A stretch of 64,000 nucleotides of DNA from Opisthorchis felineus (taxonomy: Eukaryota; Platyhelminthes; Trematoda; Opisthorchiida; Opisthorchiidae): contig SJOL01005566.1 in NCBI GenBank assembly GCA_004794785.1, positions 98,673 through 162,672 on the forward strand, given 5' to 3'. The notes beneath the pieces are model-generated. The model saw only the letters and a program-made list of their open reading frames with translations. It did not search any database and was not told where the DNA came from. Shown here one piece after another: positions 51,201 to 56,516 of the stretch; the stretch's first letter is position 1, and each line of letters opens with the position of its first letter. The position numbers and the translations under genes are program-made.

Positions 51201-52471
51201 TAATCAACGATCGTCAAATGGATCCACGAAGAAAAATGAAGTGCCTGCTGGATGTAAGTATTTCTTAAAACTTGCTACTAGAGTTAACTTCGCTCTCTTT
51301 TGTGCGTTATTACGCGTTCTTGAAACAGTTCACGGACGCAAGATCGCGTCTGCTACCAAGTTTTTGTTGTTAATTGGAATTGAGTGTGTCGTCTGATTGC
51401 TAGCCAATTATCTTATTTACTGGACCGCCGACCGAATTCAATCAAACGCACGGAAACAATGTTCTCATTCCACGAACGCTTGGACTTTGAATGAAGGAGT
51501 CAAAGACTACTCTACAAGATGGTATTTGGGAGCGCGTGTCTGATAATCACGTGTTTGGCTATGGTTGCATGGTCTGCATTTTGAGTAGCTTGTTTCGCAT
51601 TAACAGCTAGGTATGCGCTGACCGTCCGTTACTTTGTGATAATTGTCTGTCCTGCCGGCAACGTTAGTCAGCCTCGGCTTCAGAGCATATTCTCCAGCAT
51701 TCAGGCTTGTTACAACCAAGAGATACCCAATCAGACTGGGTCATTCAACGGTACCGCAGACAGAATCTATTGGGTCACGGTACCCACAGAGGTCGTCAAC
51801 AGTCTGGTGCACCAACGAAATGTCACTGAATAGAGGACACTAGAGGATTGAACGACAATGTTTGACTTCCAGGTGATCATACCTGGCCAAATAATCGTGG
51901 CATATGTTCTCATATTTTTCTGCACTGGCCGGACTTGCAGTACCCTACGCATCTTTTCCGTTTATTCTCGGGTTTTGCGGGATGAGCCAACCATAGGTAA
52001 GTAAACCAACCCAAGGTCAAGTAAATTGCTTTTGAAACTATCTTTTCAGTTAAAATGAGCATGTAACCGAGATCGATACTCGACGCTCAATACACCTGGA
52101 TCAACCACAAAGTTCGAGACACGCCGTCCAAGATATCCCAGTACCATCTTACCAATCAATTCCTCCAATGCAACTTGAGGACCACTTCCTAATAGGTCTT
52201 TTTACCATAGCCCACTGAAGAAAAGGTACTCAATGATCCGTTTTAATCATATTTCCTTCCATTTCAGTTCCGTAAGGTGCACCCGGACATATTCTGGCTG
52301 CGTTTTCGTGACCAGCAAACTGCCTCTTACTACCTGAACCGCTTACAACGACGCATCGATGCCCAACCCCAGCCGACGATTTTAGAAAAGATCACAAACG
52401 CCTTCCGACGTCGCCGTCAGAGCCCACCTAAAGAGTACCCATCATCCAAACCGTCTACTTCTAGCCTGTAA
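18198..52471 (+). CDS. DEPDC1: DEPDC1-family DEP / RhoGAP-like protein (split gene, about 34 kb)
   Basis: DEPDC1 proteins act in cell-cycle progression and signalling; the human DEPDC1 RhoGAP-like domain is thought to lack GAP catalysis. Landmarks seen in order: a DEP domain ([15 protein letters not shown]); [20 protein letters not shown] and [15 protein letters not shown], matching the human ELSQEDVEEVW and WVLSAMKCLANWP region; [18 protein letters not shown], matching [34 protein letters not shown], matching VDLDELLAGRLVSFLMDH; and a C-terminal block [10 protein letters not shown]...[10 protein letters not shown], matching LLENIIKNRS...YPLIYQKRF. Exons 1-8 (18198-25789) and the last five (35137-52471) each join in consistent phase. 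27293-35136 is unresolved. No GxFRxSG arginine-finger motif is visible. Several introns hold transposons. I am confident of the family and less so of every boundary. Confidence 0.85.
18277..18470 (+). CDS. DEPDC1: depdc1 exon 2 (DEP domain)
   Basis: Acceptor tttattttag, donor gtgagt. Contains [12 protein letters not shown] and [18 protein letters not shown], the body of the DEP domain. It leaves two bases (TT) that are completed by the next exon. Confidence 0.8.
18504..18577 (+). CDS. DEPDC1: depdc1 exon 3 (end of DEP domain)
   Basis: Follows an intron of only 33 nt (18471-18503). Completes the DEP domain with [10 protein letters not shown], matching human VDDNNQLFRF. Donor gtaagt, one base left over. 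Confidence 0.78.
18661..18738 (+). CDS. DEPDC1: depdc1 exon 4
   Basis: Encodes [16 protein letters not shown] and DDSFILF in phase with exon 3. The acceptor (cgacaag) has a poor pyrimidine tract and the donor is gttagg, so it rests mainly on phase and an open frame. Confidence 0.5.
18922..18945 (+). repeat. (CTA)n microsatellite
   Basis: A run of ctactactactactactatt inside depdc1 intron 4. Confidence 0.7.
19535..19615 (+). repeat. SINE family A fragment
   Basis: The body only (ctgtctaggtttaggcaacc, then ggtgcttcttcggg), without the tRNA-like head. Intronic. Confidence 0.5.
20217..20244 (+). repeat. (ATC)n microsatellite
   Basis: A run of catcatcatcatcatcatca in depdc1 intron 4. It creates a spurious polyhistidine in the 104-codon open frame there. 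Confidence 0.75.
20789..20939 (+). CDS. DEPDC1: depdc1 exon 5
   Basis: Acceptor ggtttccttttcag, donor gtgagc. Ends with [18 protein letters not shown], which lines up with human ELSQEDVEEVWRYVILIYLQ. It joins both neighbours in phase (1 in, 2 out). Confidence 0.78.
21935..22155 (+). CDS. DEPDC1: depdc1 exon 6 (RhoGAP-like start)
   Basis: Acceptor tttatctctttag, donor gtgagt. [12 protein letters not shown] and [18 protein letters not shown] match human LQTILGVPSLEE and VILQNKSDDLPHWVLSAM. One base is left over. Confidence 0.82.
23195..23335 (+). repeat. tRNA-like repeat family B, partial
   Basis: gagctcgaatcactc, then gatgcgcagtgctgatcatt and aataaggatgaaacggctcc match the fuller copies at 34163 and 57495. 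Intronic. Confidence 0.5.
23533..23685 (+). CDS. DEPDC1: depdc1 exon 7 (RhoGAP-like)
   Basis: Acceptor cttttctccacag. The T left from exon 6 plus GG gives the tryptophan of a conserved WP pair (human LANWPRSN; here LASWPQN). The best phase-consistent donor is a GC type (gcaagt at 23686), since the next exon needs one leftover base. A GT donor at 23697 would not fit. Confidence 0.72.
25502..25789 (+). CDS. DEPDC1: depdc1 exon 8 (Ser/Pro-rich linker)
   Basis: Acceptor ctgttcctatcag, donor gttcgt. 95 codons rich in Ser, Pro and Arg, as expected of the disordered centre of DEPDC1 ([19 protein letters not shown]). Phase 1 at both ends. Confidence 0.65.
27010..27171 (+). CDS. Possible optional depdc1 exon
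   Basis: A phase 1-1 cassette that would fit between exons 8 and 9 (…[14 protein letters not shown]…FSPSPVG) with donor gtgata. The acceptor (tcaacgaag) lacks a pyrimidine tract. Confidence 0.25.
27293..27412 (+). CDS. DEPDC1: depdc1 exon 9, 3' end uncertain
   Basis: Acceptor tttttcatgtccatgtattcag; enters in phase from exon 8 and encodes [19 protein letters not shown] and [14 protein letters not shown]. Several weak donors exist (for example gtgctt at 27413), and none joins the next candidate in phase. Confidence 0.45.
28209..28375 (+). CDS. Candidate depdc1 middle exon
   Basis: Acceptor actcctcacattgctag, donor gtcagc. Open in the frame giving [17 protein letters not shown] and [14 protein letters not shown]. 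Its phase fits the next candidate (28852) but not the upstream exon. I do not recognise the sequence, which lies where DEPDC1 proteins are poorly conserved. Confidence 0.35.
28852..28913 (+). CDS. Candidate depdc1 middle exon
   Basis: Acceptor cttcaatttacaag, donor gttggc. It continues the 28209 frame in phase ([20 protein letters not shown]) and ends in phase 0. Confidence 0.3.
29480..29660 (+). repeat. Dispersed repeat, copy 1
   Basis: catggtgtgacggt, ccattgagctatactggagg and aggtctgacgagcacaatct recur in the same order at 41142-41300. It lies just upstream of LINE-like coding sequence here, so it may be LINE 5' untranslated sequence. Confidence 0.45.
30080..32066 (+). pseudogene. RTE-like non-LTR retrotransposon, decayed and internally deleted
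   Basis: A worn APE-type endonuclease region comes first (about 30080-30700: FNVRTLKQI, with FRLRTSGDP in a shifted frame). It passes directly into [12 protein letters not shown] (about 30830), SGVRQGCP (31000), LEHADDI (31140; the catalytic YADD has become HADD) and FTYLG (31330). The conserved C-terminal segments follow: YGCETWPVR (31515), [18 protein letters not shown] (31567) and a tail to AAATAAAT near 32058. Stops and frameshifts break it, and the stretch between endonuclease and RT is missing. The clade call (RTE, like schistosome SR2) is inference. Located in a depdc1 intron, sense orientation. Confidence 0.8.
32100..32960 (+). pseudogene. Second LINE fragment
   Basis: Heavily mutated RT to C-terminal sequence: traces of [19 protein letters not shown] and CHRVFGTG (about 32590-32670) follow the [18 protein letters not shown] pattern, then a worn wlGhvlrt equivalent (about 32712). 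It is a different, older copy from the one immediately upstream. Confidence 0.5.
33440..33815 (+). repeat. LINE 3' end fragment
   Basis: Translation of the + strand gives [12 protein letters not shown] and [12 protein letters not shown], then [12 protein letters not shown]. This is the same C-terminal tail as at 31800-31950 of the first LINE, followed by a similar 3' UTR ending in attaaataaac. Confidence 0.6.
34163..34440 (+). repeat. tRNA-like repeat family B
   Basis: Closely matches 57495-57765: cgaggagccagtcaat, gaccacgtgatg, tgattgaaggacgagcg, gctgatcag, then aacgaaacagctgtacagtg. An A-box-like tggccaaatggttaggc and a B-box-like gggttcgaaa suggest a SINE distinct from family A. Confidence 0.65.
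34854..34975 (+). CDS. Candidate depdc1 exon, weak
   Basis: Acceptor ttgttatgttccag. Two frames are open: [19 protein letters not shown]… and [15 protein letters not shown]…. The first would continue in phase from 28852-28913, but neither leaves the two bases needed by the 35137 exon. The 3' end given is approximate. Confidence 0.2.
35137..35542 (+). CDS. DEPDC1: depdc1 exon, LLPPP region
   Basis: Acceptor tcttcatttttcag, donor gtaagt. 135 codons: a Ser/Thr-rich start, then [19 protein letters not shown] and [20 protein letters not shown], matching human LLLPPPNRRKLQLLMRMISRM. Ends TYDFVLNT in phase 0, joining 46987 across an 11.4-kb intron. Confidence 0.82.
36490..39999 (+). CDS. Ty3/gypsy Gag-Pol polyprotein, 5'-incomplete
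   Basis: 1169 codons with no stop. A truncated Gag ([18 protein letters not shown]) and a coiled-coil-like stretch lead to a CCHC zinc knuckle ([14 protein letters not shown], about residue 94). Next come the aspartic protease ([10 protein letters not shown], about 153), RT with YGDDIVVY (about 454), RNase H ([13 protein letters not shown], about 602), an integrase H2C2 zinc-binding region ([10 protein letters not shown]…CKRCQ, about 817-855) and a D,D,E core (SVDVMGPF about 880; LTDQGPCF about 940; [11 protein letters not shown] about 970). A basic C-terminus follows. The knuckle is the standard CCHC form. The first ATG probably lies in foreign or chimeric sequence, since Gag is cut. Confidence 0.92.
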   Translation: MCARQQLLFEQFVEGVQPALRSQLRLARATGQLSVEHLVRLARELAEAPLATLQSQENRDESTVEDLKNKVDQLAGQLAAIKTESRRHARMSRCYRCGMHGHWKNQCPHTRPPVHNKTLDYSSFPGWVAISAVTQATIQAVVEIDGKKELCLIDTGAGVSLRRRGNEAVCKPCALAVRAVGGYQLKIDGLSMHSMRLGDRSVQHEFLISPDIEQTILGADFLRGTESVVDLKRGKLVTKYGAVKLEGYPSTAVNELHVRKLPSCNMPSVQSVVEEYSELFTGEEDPFGFCSWIEHEIPLSSECFRPYGPRPLPLHLREEVHKQVQEMLKNGIIEEANSTYNSPVVLVKKANGKYRFCVDFRRLNELTVNRVVAVPSVADIFDSLQHSRYFTVFDLRSGYWQLSIKAEDREKTAFTVGDTQYQFRRMPFGLSGAPFTFRRLMLRLTKGLQNVAVYGDDIVVYSNSEPEHAVHLKAVLKRIREAGLRINEAKTQLARSSVTLLGHKVGHGEVSPLPEKLAKIEDCAVPNSKRSLRQFLGRAAYYSRFVQDFNTIAAPLYDLLGQNRKFEWTREAHEAFERVKARMLDQQLTLKLPRVGEMFTVATDASDRGIGAVLKQRHGVIEYASRVLTNAEQKYSTIEKECLAIVWALDKWRPYLLGQRFHVETDHKPLEWIRTTRDPRGKLARWALRLQEYDFTIRHVPGKENHLADWLSRPEAEDEAPRIMIGANSLVVELDPGRLVQLQRQDPVLRKVAASLLDGRNIENGDGDKELQMFQSHFDRLSLSEAGIISWNDTDSDVVLPVIPRVLRRKLIVECHEMAHTGCTKTYDLLRQRAYWPGMRSEVMDYVVSCKRCQLMKGDTTGVTNPMEPIPVSEIGELWSVDVMGPFPVTTSGNQYIVVMTEHLSRWVEAAAVPNQRATTISGVVMRHIVANHGVPKMILTDQGPCFESEEFRSCLQKLGIRRLRTAPYHPQTNGLTERNNRTIKEWLAAKGGDWEVNLPMVLLAHRASIQPTTGKSPFMLMYGRHPRLPVDQEIGLWPATHLSPEELGEERRKARENLSAAQERTRQKTASRKARPFPIGAKVKWKDHQNPGRSGLGSRKLGSRWQGPFVVTDRRGNVYTIQDGRGSKRVNGTQLRKWHDTPEELPNRPAAGADPTEVNGNQWHASNL
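40010..40320 (+). repeat. Putative 3' LTR of the Ty3/gypsy element
   Basis: Starts TGTGTAACGG right after the purine tract, ends CTCCTTACA and contains a poly(A) signal AATAAA at 40283-40288. The boundaries are inferred from TG…CA and context only, because no second LTR is present for comparison. Confidence 0.5.
41142..41300 (+). repeat. Dispersed repeat, copy 2
   Basis: Matches 29480-29660 in order (catggtgtaacggt, ccaattgagttatattggag, taggtctgacaagtgcagcc) with clear divergence. Confidence 0.45.
41398..41682 (-). pseudogene. RTE-like LINE fragment
   Basis: The - strand frame reads [20 protein letters not shown], then [20 protein letters not shown]. This is the same segment as [15 protein letters not shown]…[12 protein letters not shown] in the 30080-32066 LINE. 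It is 5'-truncated and worn. Confidence 0.6.
42640..42900 (-). pseudogene. RTE-like LINE fragment, frameshifted
   Basis: Two overlapping - strand frames give LLHGC and then [19 protein letters not shown] and [14 protein letters not shown]. This corresponds to [21 protein letters not shown] and RWLGHVLR of related LINEs, with a frameshift between. Confidence 0.6.
42962..45450. other. depdc1 intron, no gene recognised
   Basis: Frames up to 111 codons (44222-44557) without motif. 43250-43640 is GC-richer than its surroundings and may be an unlisted repeat. Confidence 0.35.
45455..45680 (-). repeat. tRNA-like repeat family B, inverted member of a pair
   Basis: The reverse complement of the family: agccaatctatgctgaaaag, gggacccgcgacc, gttcggccacgagcagctga. 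It stands head-to-head with the + copy beginning about 45655. Confidence 0.6.
45655..45990 (+). repeat. tRNA-like repeat family B
   Basis: cagctgctcgttaaccgaac, gtgggttcgaaaccccctg (B-box-like) and aataaggatgaaacagctgc, then ggctgttcagcatagatttg, match the 34163 and 57495 copies. Confidence 0.65.
46987..47331 (+). CDS. DEPDC1: depdc1 exon (VDLDELL region)
   Basis: Acceptor actacatctttttcag, donor gtacgt; 115 codons, phase 0 at both ends. [20 protein letters not shown] matches human VDLDELLAGRLVSFLMDHHQ. The frame is open upstream of the acceptor too, so an earlier acceptor (46900) is possible but out of phase. Confidence 0.82.
48137..48526 (+). CDS. DEPDC1: depdc1 exon (Ser-rich linker)
   Basis: Acceptor gctcttgttattttag; 130 codons in phase 0 ending at CAG|gtccgt. 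Ser/Thr/Asn-rich ([12 protein letters not shown] … SASENTSLQ). The frame runs on to 48592, so a later donor (gttacc) is possible but would break phase with the next exon. Confidence 0.65.
48665..48950 (-). repeat. tRNA-like repeat family B
   Basis: The reverse complement of the family body and head (agtcaatctgtgccgaagag, accattcggctgcgagctgc, cttagacaggatatagcg). Confidence 0.6.
49040..49190 (-). repeat. tRNA-like repeat family B, partial
   Basis: tttaatctatgccgaaaagc, ggctgtctcatccttattag and gtgttcgaactcaac match the reversed family. The head is missing. Confidence 0.55.
51131..51253 (+). CDS. DEPDC1: depdc1 penultimate exon
   Basis: Acceptor ttttttcccccactcag, donor gtaagt; exactly 41 codons, phase 0. 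[20 protein letters not shown] and [20 protein letters not shown] match human EFDEQKVSTSQAAIAELLENIIKNRS and PLKEKRKKLKQF. Confidence 0.88.
52268..52471 (+). CDS. DEPDC1: depdc1 last exon
   Basis: Acceptor ccttccatttcag; 67 codons then [23 protein letters not shown] aligns with human FQKEYPLIYQKRFPTTESEA. A basic, proline-rich tail ([12 protein letters not shown]) extends beyond it. Confidence 0.88.
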   Translation, partial: FRKVHPDIFWLRFRDQQTASYYLNRLQRRIDAQPQPTILEKITNAFRRRRQSPPKEYPSSKPSTSSL

Positions 52472-54160
52472 TCTCCGGACGATGTAACTAGACACCATCC
52501 TCGGTGCATTCACATTTCAGCTCGCGCTTTTATTAAGCTCACCAGCAAACTTCACCATTCCGGATGTATCCTATAATAGGGATATTTGCTTTTCTAACAA
52601 CCTATTTTTATTCGAATGCAGCGTATTTCTCATTCCTGTCGTCGGATGTAGCCCAAGGATGTAATCAGAACTTTCCGAACACTTGTGCGTTGGCCGATGT
52701 TCCGAGGGGCTGATTTCTCACCCTACGATTGTAATACAAACAAATAGGTTTCGAGGCCAAATGTAATGGTTATTCTACGCACGATATCTCAGTATCCTTC
52801 CTACCTTAGTTACTCCATCCAACTTCTGAACCCCCACAACACGAAGATTGGATTAAGGGTGTTTCTCTAAGCTATGAGTAGATTAAAGCCATTTGTGGCC
52901 GGAAACTGATGTTGTGTAAGATCAGATTCCTCTTCGATATCCAACAGAACACGTGAGAAAACCATATCACTAAGTTGCTTTTGACACACGTGATCAAAGA
53001 CTGGTTTAATCACCAGGGTACTAGAAATTATTGCAAGTTTTTCTGGGGCTTGAATTCACGAAAATCCCAAAAGACCAAGTGTAAACTTGGTGTCAGATAG
53101 CGATAAATAATTGATGTGGAGAAGAGACGATTTTACTGTGGTGAAAGGTCATCGTGCACCAGCAATCCACTGGGCTATACACAGGACGGTCAGGCAACAC
53201 GTACAAAATCTCGTCTGCCAGGTTGACTGATGAATGAGTTCAGTTTCGACAGTCGTAGGTCGTATCTGCGGTGGTGTGGGTGTCATAAAATAAGTTAGGA
53301 CAACAAAATATTGCTTTGACCGGTCGCTGATGTTCCTAATTGTTGTGGTTTCTCTCCGATTGATGTTTTGTCTACGTTTCGGTATCCTCTAGTCGAACCC
53401 TAAGTCAACAAACAAAACCCAGCGTCTAGTATACAAATTACGTGGCCGAGATACAAGGCTGGTGTTGCTCCGCTGCTGAAAATATTCATTACAATGGCAT
53501 TCTTTGGTGGGTTCATGTCACGTCGGCCCGACAATTCATTTGATCGGAGGAAGGCAGGGTGGGCTTCAACACTTCAGCCCGTGAGTGGTGCTGCTGGGCG
53601 TTGCACTACTACCTAGATAATTAAATCCAACTTTCTGGTTATCTTGATAGCACGATCTGCTTCGGTGCCATTCTCACCAGACTTGCAATGGCGTTTTGCA
53701 CTTTGAAGGTGTAAAGCGCATTCGAGAGTAGTTTTGTATCAAGATGAAACCTGAACCGAATGGTGTGACATCATCTGCACACTTAAATCCTATGGGATGG
53801 TGATACATGCAGGAGATAGCAGTTAATACCAAGGATTTCTTCGGTAATCAATCATGGTGTAGTTGAACACAAAAGTGCTGTAAGGCAGCCCTGACAAGCG
53901 TCAGCTTTTCCGTGACGTTTTATAGGCTGAACCAAACATTCATTTTGTTTGCGAGGGACGGTAACACCCGATTTCTCTTGACCTGATGCCCTAAAGATAT
54001 AGACGAATCAGCTGGATTTCAGCTGCACAACTAAGCCTTCATCGAATAGTTGGGGCCATAGTACTTGTGGATATTTGTAGCACCACCATAGTGCGTCTCA
54101 TGATTCGCCGTATGACAAAGTACAGAACCATCCCTTTGTATGGAAAGGTCAGTCGTCAAG
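52472..54160. other. depdc1 3' flank
   Basis: No gene seen. An ATTAAA at 52882-52887 is one possible poly(A) signal. A stretch near 53150-53290 weakly resembles the dispersed repeat at 29480 and 41142. Confidence 0.3.
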
Positions 54161-54161
54161 C

Positions 54162-54786
54162 TCAATAGGCAGTACCAAGAATGCGAGTCATAGCCAAACG
54201 CGAGTCGACCGACATGTTAGCGTTTGCACTTCCAAATTTGTGAAAACAATGGTCCGTGCTTGAAAACAGTACGGACAACATTCTCTGGTCCATTCTGCGG
54301 TGTTTGCCATTTTGTCCATCATTCTCTTGACAAAGTTCGCGAACAAAATAGCCCTCTAAGAAGAATGCTTTTATTTGGGTAACAGCTGTATACACTAAGT
54401 AAGCCTTTATTATGAGGCTGAAAATAATGACCACAAAATAAGAAGCCTGTATTCTTCCGTTAATCAGAGATACTTCAATAAACACGTCAAGTGCTCACAG
54501 ATCGCCGTAATCGTATGCAGGAGCCTTAGCACCAGGCAGTTTTCTGAACATACAGGGTCCTTATTCTCGTACGTACATTGGACACTTCGAGCATTTGGAG
54601 ATCTCTGTGGAGTTCGCGCAATATTACCGCTGTATTCGGTAGCTTGAACTGGCTCCGGCGGTTTCGCTCGTGTTGCGTACAATCATCGATGTGTTGGTGC
54701 ACTCTTCTGGTTGTCTGAAATATTCGGAGTGCCGCTACTTGTGTGGAAGTGAACCAAGTGTCAGCCGTGGTGGCGTCAATGGGCAC
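54162..54786 (-). other. Unrecognised open frames, minus strand
   Basis: Two successive frames (54786-54526 and 54485-54162). The first contains LPNTAVILRELHRDLQMLEV; the second has a hydrophobic stretch (YFVVIIFSLIIKAYLVYTAV) that could span a membrane. I could not join them with a phase-consistent splice. They may be exons, old element sequence or chance. Confidence 0.2.
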
Positions 54787-54902
54787 GGGGTGTACACTAG
54801 AAACTCTTGGTAAAAATGAAACATTTAAATGTGTTTGTAATTTTGCGGTTTTGCTTCTAATAAACCGTGGTTAGAAATGCGCGGAGAGAAAAACAAAACG
54901 CT

Positions 54903-55055
54903 AAGCCCGCGAAATTCACTCATTTGCACACTAATTTGATTTGAGCGGGAGACTCAGCTGAATTTCGCATTTATAACATTAGCCTTCTGCTGGCTGTGCT
55001 GCATAAGGCCGTCTCGTGTTTCAGTTGATACGATAGTTGAGATATCGCAGTACAT
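54903..55055 (-). repeat. Half copy of the palindromic element found at 63001
   Basis: Read on the - strand, atcgtatcaactgaaacacg, atgcagcac, attcagctga and aatgagtgaatttcgc follow the centre and right arm of 63001-63243 in order. The left arm is absent here. Confidence 0.6.
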
Positions 55056-55059
55056 TGCT

Positions 55060-55611
55060 GAGAACCCTTCAGCAACCCTATGAGTGATATGTTCCATCTA
55101 GAAAATGTTGGGCTGTTCAGAACCAAATGGTAATGAGGAACTCGGGAATCGGCCGACATCATGTATTTCAAGAGAATAAATATACCAAAACAGGTCGAAA
55201 AATAGACAAAAATCACATGCATGTAAGTCGACCAAAATCTAATACAGCCCGAGGAATCCTGCTTCACCTGTGCAGTGGCTCCAGGTAGTTCGTACTCTCC
55301 GTACCCTTGACAATAGCCATCGTTGAATATTACACACTACTTTCTGCCCTTTGGTTTTGTCGATTCCATGTAGCCTTTAATATAACGTTTGTGAATTCCA
55401 TAAGTCTCTGAAAGATGCAGTGCAACGACACGTTAGACGCAGCTTGAAAAACTTGCATCAGGGACACATGAAGTGGGATTAAATTTTGTGGGCAAAACTC
55501 ACTGGGATAATAAATAGGCACCAGCTCATCACAAAACAACCGCACAGCGCACGAACTCAGCCGGAAGCAGAAACCCGGCTCTGGAGTTATCAGTAACCAT
55601 GGGTAGTCCAT
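55060..55611 (-). other. Unrecognised open frames, minus strand
   Basis: A 93-codon frame (55611-55330) and a 98-codon frame (55267-54971). The latter has a hydrophobic run (HVIFVYFSTCFGIFILLKYM) and reads into the half-element at 54903. No family recognised. Confidence 0.2.
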
Positions 55612-56448
55612 ACGTAGACTGTAGAAGAGGGATGCTCAAATCGAGGGGTTTGCGCCGATAGGCATCACCTCCGAGCATCTGTTTTACACGTGACGAACCA
55701 ACCAATCCAGTATTCGTTCATTAAACAGTAGGAAGTTATTGGTGGGTCTTTCGGAAAGTATAGTTCCAGGGAATGAGCAGACCACAAATAATTCCTCTTG
55801 GATGTGGAGTAGCTAGTGGAAGGGAACGCTTACGTGTTACGTCTAAGTCAGTTTATTCCTAGCCTTACAAAGGCTGACTTGATTCGTTATCGTGCATATC
55901 CATGGGATAATGCAGAATGAGAACACAAGGCTAACAGAATCCAAATCGATAGGGTATAGTTCATCCCGTGAAAGGGGCGGTCGCTGCTAAGGAGTTACTA
56001 CGATGCCCTTATGGACGTTATAGGTTGCCCCGAGCGACAGTTGGAGGCGTATGTACTTTGATGAGGCTTGCCCGCCAAGGTCTAGCGGCGTACTTTACCA
56101 CCTGCCTATCCAGTCTACTCAGGAGATCCGGTAGGAAAGTAGTTTTCCGGCAGGTAACTGCGGCATCCATCTTCGCACCAGCTTCGGTTTTACTTCCGCT
56201 GTCCCCTAATTATCTCGCGCAGGCAATATGATAAGGTAACAGGATGCGCGAGGTTGTGTTTTTATGTGAACTTCCGAGTAGGTTCAGCTCGTTCGGCACC
56301 CTGACCGATAACACTTCGACGTGGTGGCTCAAGTAGGTTGCTTATCGACCCATATAAAACCTGAGTGTGCTGTGTATTCGTGTGCGCCTCCACGTGAGAA
56401 AACGGCTTGCAACAGACGTAAAGCAAATTTACGTAGTGATATCTTCAA
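55612..56448. other. EIF2D 3' flank
   Basis: No gene recognised. The EIF2D transcript probably ends in this stretch on the - strand. Confidence 0.35.
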
Positions 56449-56516
56449 CTAATGGGCTTGACTAAACAATTTTTTTGCTGCAAGACACTCTGGCACCTGC
56501 GGGGCAATCTGTAAGG
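56449..56516 (-). CDS. EIF2D: EIF2D last exon
   Basis: Acceptor cttttgtcactgaag. Continues the SUI1 domain in phase ([17 protein letters not shown], positioned like human EEYQLPRKHIQGLEKAL) and stops at TAG. Identity is modest, but phase and position fit. Confidence 0.6.
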
